Source: Caldilineaceae bacterium
GTDB lineage: Bacteria > Chloroflexota > Anaerolineae > Caldilineales > Caldilineaceae
Direction: 5' to 3'
DNA length: 64,000 nt
NCBI GenBank assembly: GCA_026708085.1
Contig: JAPOVP010000170.1
Span: forward strand, 1 to 64,000
This document shows positions 49,792 to 58,229 of the stretch, piece after piece. Every line of letters begins with the position of its first letter. Within the stretch, counting starts at the first letter, position 1. Under the pieces are notes generated by a model. That model had not been told where the DNA came from and made no database searches. It worked only from the letters and a program-made list of their open reading frames with translations. A program made the position numbers and the translations under genes.

Positions 49792-50817
49792 CTAAAACCC
49801 ACCCCGCTCCTCAACAAACGCCATCACCTCGTCATACGTCGGCATAAAGTTCGCACACCCATGCGCCAGCACCACCATCGCCCCACAGGCATTCCCCAGC
49901 CGCGCCGACCGCTGCCAGCCCCAGTCATTCACAAAACCGTAGATGAACCCGGCCCCAAACGCATCGCCGGCCCCCAAAATATTGTATATCTCGACCGGAA
50001 AACCGGGCGCCTCCAGAACCTCCCCACCAGCCAAATGCACCCGCGAACCCAGCGCGCCCACTTTCTCCACCACCGCCTTCGGCCCCAGCTCCAGCAGCCA
50101 GCCGATCGCCGACTCAACGTCGCCCTCCACCTTCGCATCGGACACCTGCGAGTGCGTCAACGACATCTGGCTGGCATCGCTGAGCACTGCCGCGTTGATC
50201 TCATCCTCCGTACCGATTACAACGTCAACATTGGGTAGCACCGAACGCGCAACCACGCCGAACGCCCGCGGGTCATGCCACTGATCGGGCCGAAAGTCGA
50301 GGTCGAAGATGACCGTCGTGCCCACCTGCTGCGAATACTCCGCCCCAAACATCGTCGAACTGCGGCTCGGCTCCTTGCTCAGATTCGTACCGGCGAACTG
50401 AAAAACCTTCGCATCGGCAACAGGCGCAGCCAGCACGTCGTCAATCGTCAGCTCTATGTCGGCACAGTTTTCCCGGTAATAGACCAGTGGAAACTTGTCC
50501 GGCGGCTCGATGCCCAGCACAACCGCGCTGGTCCGGTGACCCGGCTTACGCGGGCTGTAGCTGAAATCCACGCCCTCCTTCTCCAGAAAATCGGCGATGA
50601 AATCCCCGACCGGGTCCTCGCCCAAACCGGTAACAAGCGCCGTCTTCAGACCCAGCCGGGCACCGCCCACGCTGATGTTGGTCGGAGAACCACCTACATA
50701 AGCCGCAAAACTGCCGATTTCCTCAAAAGGCGCACCGACGTCGTTGCTATATAGGTCGATCGAAGAGCGCCCCATGTGCAGCGAGTCGTACCTTCTCCCT
50801 TCACTGTCAGTTGTCAT
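49792..50817 (-). CDS. iolC: 5-dehydro-2-deoxygluconokinase IolC
   Basis: 341 residues from ATG 50817 (AAGGAAG upstream); codons before this in the open frame look non-coding. PfkB-family kinase that phosphorylates 5-dehydro-2-deoxygluconate. Visible: LHMGRSSIDLYSNDVGAPFEEIGSFAAYVGGSPTNISVGGARLGLKTALVTGLGEDPVGDF (substrate lid), VIFDLDFRPDQW, VVIGTEDEINAA, VEKVGALGSRV and the catalytic NILGAGDAFGAGFIYGF (Asp as base). Stands directly after iolB (71 bp) and before the AAA/DUF4276 pair. Confidence 0.95.
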   Translation of the reverse strand: MTTDSEGRRYDSLHMGRSSIDLYSNDVGAPFEEIGSFAAYVGGSPTNISVGGARLGLKTALVTGLGEDPVGDFIADFLEKEGVDFSYSPRKPGHRTSAVVLGIEPPDKFPLVYYRENCADIELTIDDVLAAPVADAKVFQFAGTNLSKEPSRSSTMFGAEYSQQVGTTVIFDLDFRPDQWHDPRAFGVVARSVLPNVDVVIGTEDEINAAVLSDASQMSLTHSQVSDAKVEGDVESAIGWLLELGPKAVVEKVGALGSRVHLAGGEVLEAPGFPVEIYNILGAGDAFGAGFIYGFVNDWGWQRSARLGNACGAMVVLAHGCANFMPTYDEVMAFVEERGGF

Positions 50818-50888
50818 CTTCCTTGCTTCCTCTGACCTCGTCTCGGAGTTGCCTAACCCATCACAGCCTTCGTGCATCCTACCCAATG

Positions 50889-51776
50889 TCAGTAAAGCGG
50901 CAGCCGTTCATCCACGCCGCTATACTTCTCCTTGACCCACCCGTAATCAGGGTCCTCCTGGTTGGCAAGACTCTGCGCACTGCCCGCCAGCACGTTCAGA
51001 TAATACGTCGTGTACCCGGGCATGCTCACCACAGGATGATACCCCTCCGGCACCAGCACCGCCTCATTGTGCCCAACCCGGACCAGCGCATCGATAGGAT
51101 TGCCCGCCGCGTGCATAGGCGAATTCTCGTCCGTATACACTCGCTGGTAGGCAAATCCCTCCTTCCGGTCGATCCGGTAGAAGTAAACTTCCTCCAGGTC
51201 CGCCTCGATCAACTCGCCCGCCTCGTCCTCAATGTGGACGTCGTGCTTATGCGGCGGATAGCTGCTCCAATTGCCGCTTGGCGTATAGACCTCCACAAGA
51301 ACAATCCTGTGGACCGGCGAGCCGGGAGGCAAAAGGTCATTAATCTGACGGCTGACATTGTCGCCGCCGCGTATACTGACGGCCACATCTTCAGGCTTGA
51401 TCAGCCATGGTTCATTGTCCTCCGACGTCGGCACCCACGTCACCGCAAACTCTCCGGCCTCTTCCGCAGTGACCGTCAAACTGGTCTGTCGGGGCAGAAA
51501 AAGAGCATGCGCGCCGCCGCTGAATACGTTAGCCCGTCCGCCGATTCCGGCCCAACTCCCTCTGCTGCTCTCGACCCGGTAACGTCCGCTTAAATTGACG
51601 AATGCAAACTCGCTTTCCCCTGTATCGAAGGACCATTCTCCTCCCTCCCCCAGTCGCCTCGCCTGAAAGGAAATATAGTCCCAACCGGCTCCTTCAGGCG
51701 TTACCGACAGGATCAGGTCTGGGTCTTCGCCGTCGGTCATTGGCTTGATCAGCACGTTTTCTGCAGTGTAACGCAT
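50889..51776 (-). CDS. iolB: 5-deoxy-glucuronate isomerase IolB
   Basis: 295 residues, a bicupin. Converts 5-deoxy-glucuronate to 5-dehydro-2-deoxygluconate. Visible: ISFQARRLGEGGEWSFDTGESEFAFVNLSGRYRVE in the first cupin, and SSYPPHKHDVHIEDEAGELIEADLEEVYFYRI (metal ligands HKHD...E) and VRVGHNEAVLVPEGYHPVVSMPGYTTYYLNVLAG in the second. AGGAAAG upstream of ATG 51776. Likely the first iol gene of the cluster; a DinB gene is 42 bp before it on the same strand. Confidence 0.96.
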   Translation of the reverse strand: MRYTAENVLIKPMTDGEDPDLILSVTPEGAGWDYISFQARRLGEGGEWSFDTGESEFAFVNLSGRYRVESSRGSWAGIGGRANVFSGGAHALFLPRQTSLTVTAEEAGEFAVTWVPTSEDNEPWLIKPEDVAVSIRGGDNVSRQINDLLPPGSPVHRIVLVEVYTPSGNWSSYPPHKHDVHIEDEAGELIEADLEEVYFYRIDRKEGFAYQRVYTDENSPMHAAGNPIDALVRVGHNEAVLVPEGYHPVVSMPGYTTYYLNVLAGSAQSLANQEDPDYGWVKEKYSGVDERLPLY

Positions 51777-51818
51777 TTTAGCTCTCTTTCCTCAGTTCCA
51801 CTCGAAGCCCAAGCCCCA

Positions 51819-52313
51819 CTACTTGCTCTTCCTGGCAAATCGACCATAGTCGAGCGGCTCCGTCGGATGCCCCAATTGGGCCAGAACGGGAGTCATCTGG
51901 CTTCGGTGCTCAGTGGCATGGTTGAACACATGACGCAAAACGTCATCCATCCGCAGCTCGAATTCTTCCCCTTCAGTGCCTCGGTATTCGAGCGTGTCAT
52001 CGAGCTTACTGGCCGTCAACGAACCAACATACTCCTGCCACTCGCTCCAGAGAGACGCCCACGCGTCCCGCAATTCGGCGAATGAAGCAAACTCCGATGC
52101 AGCCGGAAGTTGCGAAGGGCTCTCCCCGCCAATCCTCTGCAACCACGCCCGCTCAGCACCATAGCCGTGAGCGGCCAGGCCGTGCAGTGACTCCCAGAAG
52201 AAGGGGCGCTCGGCAAAGTACTCCTCCTCCGGGATAGCTTCCAAACTGGGGAAAACCCGATTCCAGGCCCATTTGTTGTAGGCGAAAAGCCTCTCTACAG
52301 AATGAACTGACAT
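51819..52313 (-). CDS. DinB-family four-helix protein
   Basis: 164 residues. RLFAYNKWAWNRVFPSLEAIPEEEYF begins the four-helix bundle; LHGLAAHGYGAERAWLQRI, and DVLRHVFNHATEHRSQMTPVLAQLG give the three histidines of the DinB/YfiT metal site (His in the loop after helix 2, HVFNHxxEHR). DinB-like proteins are metal-dependent transferases using bacillithiol, mycothiol or maleylpyruvate; the substrate is unknown. AGAGGATT lies before the ATG. It may start the inositol transcript, or may be separate. Confidence 0.85.
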   Translation of the reverse strand: MSVHSVERLFAYNKWAWNRVFPSLEAIPEEEYFAERPFFWESLHGLAAHGYGAERAWLQRIGGESPSQLPAASEFASFAELRDAWASLWSEWQEYVGSLTASKLDDTLEYRGTEGEEFELRMDDVLRHVFNHATEHRSQMTPVLAQLGHPTEPLDYGRFARKSK

Positions 52314-52517
52314 AGGAATAATCCTCTGTGATCGTGAAATGAGACTGCGTGAAATCTCAGTTTTTCTGCTTTGATGCGCCGGCGGATTAAGAGAGGAGTG
52401 TGGGGCATGCGGCGTGCCTTGGCGCGCTTCATCCCCTCATGCTCGGCGCCCGCAGCGTCCGCAGGGAAGATATAGCACGCCAGGCCGGCATTGTCAACCT
52501 TTTCACAGGTCTCTTCG

Positions 52518-52949
52518 TCAGTCCTGATGCCAAACGCTGCCCGTCCGCGGCAGCTCCGCTAGAGGACCGGGAGCCGCCTCGACGCTGCTTACGCGCAGAA
52601 AGTCAACCGCCTGCTGCAATACCTTTCCTGGGGAAAGAAGACTGGTGTCGATGACCAGATTTGCATGAATTCGCGCATGAGCCAGCCGTTCCAACTCGGT
52701 GAGGCGCCAAGGCTCGTCCCAACTGACGTCAGGACGCCGTTCACCTTGGGCTGCCAGGTCCGCATCCAGAAATATCAGCCAGTTGGGCGGCCGGATACGC
52801 TGCCACATGTCAGGCACCTGGCTGTGCTCCTGGGCAACGGGGCGAGCATTATAGCCCAGCCGCCTCAACCCGGCCACAAGTGTCGATTTGCCGGCCGCGC
52901 TGACGCCGACGATTTTAACAAGGTCCAATTTCACTCGGGCCGCCCCCAT
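52518..52949 (-). CDS. Small P-loop kinase/ATPase
   Basis: 143 residues. KIVGVSAAGKSTLVAGLRRLGY is a Walker A of the kinase type; WLIFLDADLAAQGERRPDVSWDEPWRLTELERLAHARIHANLVIDTS includes a lid-like arginine segment and a Walker-B-like strand. It is shorter than adenylate- or cytidylate-kinase types. Probably phosphorylates a small molecule or handles a signal; the phosphatase gene upstream (47 bp) may be a partner. Function unknown. Confidence 0.62.
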   Translation of the reverse strand: MGAARVKLDLVKIVGVSAAGKSTLVAGLRRLGYNARPVAQEHSQVPDMWQRIRPPNWLIFLDADLAAQGERRPDVSWDEPWRLTELERLAHARIHANLVIDTSLLSPGKVLQQAVDFLRVSSVEAAPGPLAELPRTGSVWHQD

Positions 52950-52996
52950 TGGCGGTCAGGAATACCAGCACTACAAAGAACAAGGGCAGGACAACT

Positions 52997-53734
52997 CTAT
53001 ATGGGTAGAGAAATCTCCATGCGGCGGACTTTCTGTTCCCACTGGTGCGTACCAACCTTGATGACAAGGACGGTCGAGTCGTCTCTGGGCCGTCCGTTGT
53101 CCAGTTCAAGCGCTGCTTCCAGGACGCGATCGGCAACTGCTTTTGCGCTACTTCCCCCTTCAGGAGCATCGCTGCTCACTAGCCTGCTTTCGTTCAAACA
53201 GGCCGCCCCGGCCACGTCCATCGCGCCTCCGCTTCGGTGCCCGGCGCTCCAAATCCCGTCCGTGAATACCACTGCGGTCAATCCGGGCGCGAGCGGAAGT
53301 TCAACGATATTGGGCTTCGTATTGCGATAAATCCCAATAGCGTCGCACTCTTCGTCTAACCACTCCGCCTCGCCGTTCCGCTGCACCAATACTGGACAGC
53401 GGCTGTTTCGGCTCAGCACGAGCGTCTCCGTCACCAGGTCCACGCTCGCAATGACCAGCTCCGCACTCACCTTACCTCCCCGATTCGTGCGCAAATAGTC
53501 GTGCGTCGCCCGCGCCACCGCCCCATCCCGCACACCTTCAGCAATCAGGCTCATCGCCTTCCGCGCCACCACATTGCTGATCGCCTTCGCGCTCCGCCCG
53601 CTCCGCTGACCGTCCGAAACGACGATACTGATTCCTCCATGAGGACGCTCCACGACCTCAACCGTGTCGCCGCTCTCGCTGGAGGCGTACTTCGACACCT
53701 TGGCAACCGCGATCTGTATCTCAATTTGGTTCAT
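52997..53734 (-). CDS. PP2C/SpoIIE-type protein phosphatase
   Basis: 245 residues from ATG 53734; the frame runs to 53773. A stand-alone PPM phosphatase domain: [36 protein letters not shown] (metal Asp), [40 protein letters not shown] (metal Asp) and [13 protein letters not shown] (metal Asp pair). Resembles SpoIIE/RsbX-like phosphatases acting on anti-anti-sigma factors. No STAS or kinase of that system is adjacent, only the small P-loop protein downstream. Confidence 0.8.
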   Translation of the reverse strand: MNQIEIQIAVAKVSKYASSESGDTVEVVERPHGGISIVVSDGQRSGRSAKAISNVVARKAMSLIAEGVRDGAVARATHDYLRTNRGGKVSAELVIASVDLVTETLVLSRNSRCPVLVQRNGEAEWLDEECDAIGIYRNTKPNIVELPLAPGLTAVVFTDGIWSAGHRSGGAMDVAGAACLNESRLVSSDAPEGGSSAKAVADRVLEAALELDNGRPRDDSTVLVIKVGTHQWEQKVRRMEISLPI

Positions 53735-53930
53735 TTTCCGGCGCGGCCTCCCGGTAGAAAGGCGGTCCTTCACAGTCCACGGCCAGCCTGGCAGTCCGTG
53801 TAGACGACTGAGAGAGGTTTCTCAATCATGTCCGCCCGTCGAGGAAAAATGCTGTTTCCCTATTTGCCCGCCATAAAAGCACAGCAGCACCGATATGTCA
53901 ATCGAGAACGAAAAAAGCACTCCAAAAAGC

Positions 53931-53959
53931 TTGACACAGATTGCACAGTAAACGATAAT
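53931..53959 (+). promoter_or_regulatory. Promoter for the sugar dehydratase gene
   Basis: Consensus TTGACA (53931-53936), 17 bp, GATAAT (53954-53959), 29 bp before the ATG. A clear sigma-70 type promoter. Confidence 0.8.
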
Positions 53960-53988
53960 TCCTGTAATCCGCTACAGGAGCAAATCCC

Positions 53989-55128
53989 ATGAAAATCACA
54001 CGCATCGACACGCACTTGACCGAATTGGCCAATCGCTCGATACCCTACGTCGTCGTCCATACCGACGAGGGCATCCACGGCGTTGGCGAGCCTTTCTCCT
54101 GCGGGCCGGACGGCGCCACCGTCGCCGCCATTCACGACTTTTCAGAATGGTTGACCGGCCGCGATCCCCGCGACATCGAAGGCCTCTATCATCTCATGTA
54201 CGCAGGCGGCCGCTTCCCCGGCGGCTCGGTCGTTAACGCCGCCATCAGCGGCATCGAACACGCCCTGTGGGACATCGCCGGTAAGGCCGCCGGTCTTCCC
54301 GTTTACCGGCTCGTCGGCGGCAAAGCCCGCAACCGCGTTCGCGTCTACCAGAGCATCGGTGGCGATACCCCCCAGGAGGCGGCCGACGATGCCATTCGCC
54401 TCATCCAGACCTACGGCTATACCGCCCTCAAAATGGGCCCCCTGCCCTCCGGCTGGCACCAGATGCCGTGGAATCGCGCCCTGCGCGAGACCGAACGGCG
54501 CGTCGCAGCCGTCCGTGAAGCCGTCGGACCCGACATCGATATCGGACTCGATCCCCACGCCCGCATCCTCGAAATCGGACGCGCAGCCCAACTCTGCGAA
54601 GTAGTGGCGCCCTTCCGTCCCTTCTTCGTCGAAGAGCCCCTTCGCCCCGAAAACTATGAGGCCCTCGCAAAACTCAGCAACAAGGTAAACGTTCCCATCG
54701 CCACCGGCGAAATGCTCTACAGCCGCCACGAATTCCGCGAGCTGCTCAGCCACCATGCCGTGGACATCATCCAACCCGACATCTGCATCACCGGCGGTCT
54801 CTGGGAGATGAAAAAAATCGCTGCCATGGCCGAAGTTCACTACGCTAGCGTCGCCCCCCATAATCCCTGCGGACCGGTCGCCACCGCAGTAAACGTCCAT
54901 TTCGCCGCCAGCACCTCGAACTTCATGATATTGGAGTACAAGGCCGATGATGGACGACGCGCAGAAATAGTCGACGAACCCATTAAGCTTATGGACGGCT
55001 ACCTTGAGCTGCCTGACCGGCCTGGCCTCGGCATCGACCTGAATCTGGACGCCCTCGCCGCGCACCCTGGCCGCTCCTGGCACAGGCCGTTCCTCATACG
55101 CCCGGACGGCTCCCTGGCGTATCAGTAG
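53989..55128 (+). CDS. Enolase-superfamily sugar acid dehydratase (galactonate dehydratase-like)
   Basis: 379 residues with AGGAG before ATG 53989. Mandelate-racemase/muconate lactonizing type: N-terminal capping domain, then a barrel with ALKMGP (Lys148 region), metal ligands Asp188 (GLDPHAR, also His190), Glu215 (FFVEEPL) and Glu241 (IATGEM), and the catalytic His291 in SVAPHNPCGP. This His/His pattern matches the D-galactonate dehydratase (GalD/ManD) subgroup, which forms 2-keto-3-deoxy-galactonate. Exact sugar acid unknown. No aldolase or kinase adjacent; the HpaI aldolase at 29677 is distant. Confidence 0.85.
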   Translation: MKITRIDTHLTELANRSIPYVVVHTDEGIHGVGEPFSCGPDGATVAAIHDFSEWLTGRDPRDIEGLYHLMYAGGRFPGGSVVNAAISGIEHALWDIAGKAAGLPVYRLVGGKARNRVRVYQSIGGDTPQEAADDAIRLIQTYGYTALKMGPLPSGWHQMPWNRALRETERRVAAVREAVGPDIDIGLDPHARILEIGRAAQLCEVVAPFRPFFVEEPLRPENYEALAKLSNKVNVPIATGEMLYSRHEFRELLSHHAVDIIQPDICITGGLWEMKKIAAMAEVHYASVAPHNPCGPVATAVNVHFAASTSNFMILEYKADDGRRAEIVDEPIKLMDGYLELPDRPGLGIDLNLDALAAHPGRSWHRPFLIRPDGSLAYQ

Positions 55129-55170
55129 ACCTCTCTACATCTGAAGGAGTGTCTGAACCTCTATTCCCTT

Positions 55171-55199
55171 TTGGGCCGCACTGTGCCATGAAGTATACT
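55171..55199 (+). promoter_or_regulatory. Promoter for the interrupted gene
   Basis: TTGGGC (55171-55176), 17 bp, TATACT (55194-55199), 88 bp before ATG 55287. Confidence 0.55.
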
Positions 55200-55241
55200 G
55201 TTGGAAAGAACGCTTGTGCGAACCTCGGCTTGTGCCATCTC

Positions 55242-55257
55242 TTTGGCAATTGCCAAA
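55242..55257. promoter_or_regulatory. Perfect 16-bp palindrome, operator candidate
   Basis: TTTGGCAATTGCCAAA is a perfect palindrome between the promoter at 55171 and the start at 55287, a place where a repressor dimer would block transcription. No regulator gene is adjacent. Confidence 0.4.
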
Positions 55258-55286
55258 ACGGCTACTGTACTGATTGAGTTCGGGAA

Positions 55287-56018
55287 ATGACGACAACCGC
55301 TATCAATACAATTGAAGATCCTGTGCGGATCATGGACAATCACCCTGAGTGGGTCGAAGCCATGCGCGTTAGGCTGCTGTCGAGGGAAGTCCTCGAACTT
55401 CCCCAAACGATGGCTAGGCTAACCGAAACCGTGGATAGCTTTGACGCCTCCACAATCAAGCGCTTGGACGCAATAGAAGTTCGTTAGGCTCAGCATTACA
55501 CCAGGTCTGACTCAGTGGACGCCAGAATCGACGCAGCTGATTCCTTATTCGAGTCAGTGATGAACAGCATACAGAAACTTCGCAATGAAATCGCCCCCAT
55601 TACGGCCGCTCACGTGCGAAATGCCGCGATTGATGACGCCCTTCTGATTGCCGACGATCTGGGCCTACGTAATCCCAGGACTCTGACCCGAGAAGAGTTG
55701 TTGGAGTTTTCCGAGTCTGCCGATACATCAGACATTTCCACAAGCGATCTGAGAAGCTTTCGCCGCGCCCACCTCATATTGGAGGCAGCGGACAAAGACG
55801 GAGAAACATGCTACGTCGCCGTGGAAGTCTCCTTTACCGCCAATGGCCGGGACACCGTCAGAGCGATCCGAAACGCCGACTTCATGCAGCGGTTTACAGG
55901 AAAGCGCTCGATTGCTGCAGTTGCCGGCCTGTACAATGACAACCGGATCAACGAAGCATTGGAGTCTGGGTCGGTCTTCTGGCACCAGCTTGACCCTGAG
56001 CAACTTGAGGTCGAATAG
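55287..56018 (+). pseudogene. Coiled-coil plus C-terminal domain protein, broken by one amber codon
   Basis: One frame runs from ATG 55287 to the stop at 56018 and contains a single TAG at 55485-55487. The first part (66 residues: NTIEDPVRIMDNHPEWVEAMRVRLLSREVLELPQTMARLTETVDSF) and the second (from about 55488: a short coiled segment, then ITAAHVRNAAIDDALLIADDLGLRNPRTLTREELLEFS...CYVAVEVSFTANGRDTVRAIRNADFMQRFTGKRSIAAVAGLYNDNRI) belong together: the same domain order occurs in a family I recall as common in related uncultured bacteria, with a DUF3782-like end that resembles restriction-type folds. The middle coiled coil seems shortened. A GTG at 55515 could still give a separate C-terminal protein. 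Function unknown. Confidence 0.72.
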
Positions 56019-56158
56019 CGCTGCTCAGAGGATTCTCCTCACAGCCACTTTTCCCCGCCAATCCCATTTGCCGGCATCAGGCCCATCCCACCAAATGGTC
56101 TGAGCATCTTCCATCCCAACAGGTAGGACACAGTTGGCAATCACGAAGGAACGGATCC

Positions 56159-57139
56159 ATGCACGCCATAGAAGTCGAACATAATCAATCAGGTCATCAA
56201 CTCGTCTGGCAGGAGGTGGAGGACCCCGTTGCCCAGCCGGGCGAAGTCCTCGTCTCCATCCACGCAACTACGCTCAATCGCGCCGATCTGTCACAGGCCG
56301 AAGGAAACTACCCTCCGCCCCCAGGTGCCCCCAATATCATGGGCCTGGACATGTCTGGAGAAATCCTCGAACTTGGTGATGGCGTAGAACGATGGCAGGT
56401 GGGCGACCAGGCTTGCGCACTCCTCGCCGGCGGCGGCTATGCCGAGAAAGTAGCCGTCGACCAGCGCCTCCTGATTCCAATTCCCACCGGCTGGTCCTTC
56501 GAAGAAGCAGCCTGCCTCCCCGAGGTCTATCTGACCGCCTACGTCAATATCTTCATGGAAGCCGGCTTCCAGGCCGGTGAGGCCATCCTCATCCACGGTG
56601 GTGCAAGCGGGGTAGGAACTGCCGCAATTCAGCTGGCAAAGAGTGCTGGAGGGCGCGTCATCACGACCGCCGGTCGCCCCGACAAAGTGCAGACCTGCCA
56701 GAACCAGGGCGCCGATCTGGCCATCAACTATCGGACTGAGGACTTCGTCGCCCGAACGCTGGATTACACCGATGGCGCAGGTGTCGATGTTATTCTCGAC
56801 ATGGTAGGGGCTGAATACCTGGAGCGCAATGTCAGCCTGCTGAAGGTGAGAGGTCGCGTGGTATTCATCGCCACGCTGGGCGGTTCAGAAGCAACCGTGG
56901 ACATCAGGCAGCTCATGGGCAAGCGCGCTCGCCTGATCGGCTCCGTTCTTCGCGCCCGGCCCGTAGAAGAAAAAGCTGAGATTATTCGGCGTTTCCGGCA
57001 GCAGTTTTGGGGGCAAATCGAGGAGGGCTCGATACATCCGGTTATTGACAAAGTGATGCCCGTTGCCGAAGCCCACGCCGCCCACGATCACATGAGAGAC
57101 TACCAAAACATCGGCAAAATAGTGCTCAAGGTGCGCTGA
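56159..57139 (+). CDS. qor: Zinc-independent quinone oxidoreductase (MDR family)
   Basis: 326 residues with AAGGAA before ATG 56159. NADPH-dependent reductase of quinones or enones. Visible: TTLNRADLSQAEGNYPPPPGAPNIMGLDMSGEIL, the dinucleotide loop ILIHGGASGVGTAAIQLAKSAG, DVILDMVGAEYLERNVSLLKVRGRVVFIATLGG. No zinc ligands, as expected. It resembles the TP53I3/PIG3-like subgroup. Convergent with the phosphatase gene, overlapping it by 14 bp at the 3' ends. Confidence 0.9.
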   Translation: MHAIEVEHNQSGHQLVWQEVEDPVAQPGEVLVSIHATTLNRADLSQAEGNYPPPPGAPNIMGLDMSGEILELGDGVERWQVGDQACALLAGGGYAEKVAVDQRLLIPIPTGWSFEEAACLPEVYLTAYVNIFMEAGFQAGEAILIHGGASGVGTAAIQLAKSAGGRVITTAGRPDKVQTCQNQGADLAINYRTEDFVARTLDYTDGAGVDVILDMVGAEYLERNVSLLKVRGRVVFIATLGGSEATVDIRQLMGKRARLIGSVLRARPVEEKAEIIRRFRQQFWGQIEEGSIHPVIDKVMPVAEAHAAHDHMRDYQNIGKIVLKVR

Positions 57140-57563
57140 GTTCGTCCAATAGCGCCAGTACCGCACTCTCAATCGCGGCCAGCCCCGAATCTGCGTCCGC
57201 CACATCGAGGTCGTAAATGCTCCAGTAGCGGACCCGTTCCGTCCATTCCGGAAAGCGCGCCGCCATCAGGGGCCGGTGCTCCACCTCATTCATGGCAATC
57301 GTCAACTCAGCTGTCATCAGGTCTGACGACTGCAGGTCCATCGGCAGTCGAAGTCGTTCGCGCGGCGTCATCCCAAGGCTGTTCAGCCGGTCCAGCGCGT
57401 GCCTCGACATGAAGCCAAGATTCTCCAGGCTTGGCTGCAGCCCGCGACTGGTCGCCTGCCACGCCAGTTGCCTTTGCCGGGCCTGTTCGTTGAAAAAATG
57501 CTCGGCAAATCGGCTGCGGTAATAGTTTCCCGTGCACAGAAACAGTACAGTGGCGGCCATCAA
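57126..57563 (-). CDS. Low-molecular-weight protein phosphatase-like
   Basis: 145 residues. VLFLCTGNYYRSRFAEHFF carries the phosphatase loop C-x5-R (Cys10 to Arg16, Ser17 next), the same as LMW-PTP and arsenate reductases; the acid loop near the end reads SIYDLDVADAD, where a DP pair would be usual, so the general acid is uncertain. It might be a protein-tyrosine/arginine phosphatase. Third gene of a unit with the phosphofructokinase and methyltransferase (15 bp gap). Confidence 0.75.
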   Translation of the reverse strand: MMAATVLFLCTGNYYRSRFAEHFFNEQARQRQLAWQATSRGLQPSLENLGFMSRHALDRLNSLGMTPRERLRLPMDLQSSDLMTAELTIAMNEVEHRPLMAARFPEWTERVRYWSIYDLDVADADSGLAAIESAVLALLDELSAP

Positions 57564-57578
57564 TCCCGACCCCGTTCC

Positions 57579-58220
57579 CTAACTGTGATTCCGAAGCGAA
57601 ATCGCCTGAAAACTATCGGAGCTTGACTCTTCTCGCCCTATCACCTCAAAGGAAAGTATACGGAAGAAGCGTTCCAGGATCAGCTGCAACTCGTCATCAG
57701 TGTAAAGTGCATAAAAGCGTTTGGGCTCATAGAAGTCCGCTTCCCGTACACCTTCAAAGCTTCGACCTCCGTGCATGACGATGTATATCAGCCCCCCAGG
57801 CTTCACGACCCGCCTGATCTCTCGCAGCACATCCGCGAAGTCCGCCTTCGGCACGTGCAGGAGACAGTTCTGGGCGAACAGCCCGTCAAAATGTCCGTCC
57901 GGAAAATCCAGTCGCAGAAAGTCCATCTCGTACGCTTCCAGCCCCTTCTCCCGGCACAGGCGCACCATCTCCGGGGATAGATCTGTGCACACCACCTTCA
58001 TTCCCCCGTCCTGGAAGAATCGACCTGCCTGCCCCGGACCGGCCCCGATCTCCAGAAGTGAAGTCATGCCTTCGGCCTGCAAACCGCGCAAATACTGCGA
58101 CCAGAGTGCCACCTTCCATTCCTGGACCGGATTCGCGTCCCGTTGTTCGGCTTTCGCATCGTAAGCGCGCTTTAGTTCAGCAGAGACGCTGAAATAGTCT
58201 GTCACCGAACTCCGCTCCAC
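57579..58220 (-). CDS. SAM-dependent methyltransferase, class I
   Basis: 213 residues from a GTG at 58220 with GGGAGA upstream, nine bases past the phosphofructokinase stop. Motif I LLEIGAGPGQAGRFFQ, motif II VVCTDLSPEMVRLCREKG, DGLFAQNCLLHVPKADFADVLREIRRVVKPGGLIYIVMHGG. The Methyltransf_11/25 type; substrate unknown. Confidence 0.88.
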   Translation of the reverse strand: MERSSVTDYFSVSAELKRAYDAKAEQRDANPVQEWKVALWSQYLRGLQAEGMTSLLEIGAGPGQAGRFFQDGGMKVVCTDLSPEMVRLCREKGLEAYEMDFLRLDFPDGHFDGLFAQNCLLHVPKADFADVLREIRRVVKPGGLIYIVMHGGRSFEGVREADFYEPKRFYALYTDDELQLILERFFRILSFEVIGREESSSDSFQAISLRNHS

Positions 58221-58229
58221 TGTTCTCCC

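Noticed and set aside
54142-55083. 313-codon frame antisense to the sugar dehydratase
   Set aside because: Shadow of a well-supported gene with an intact active site.
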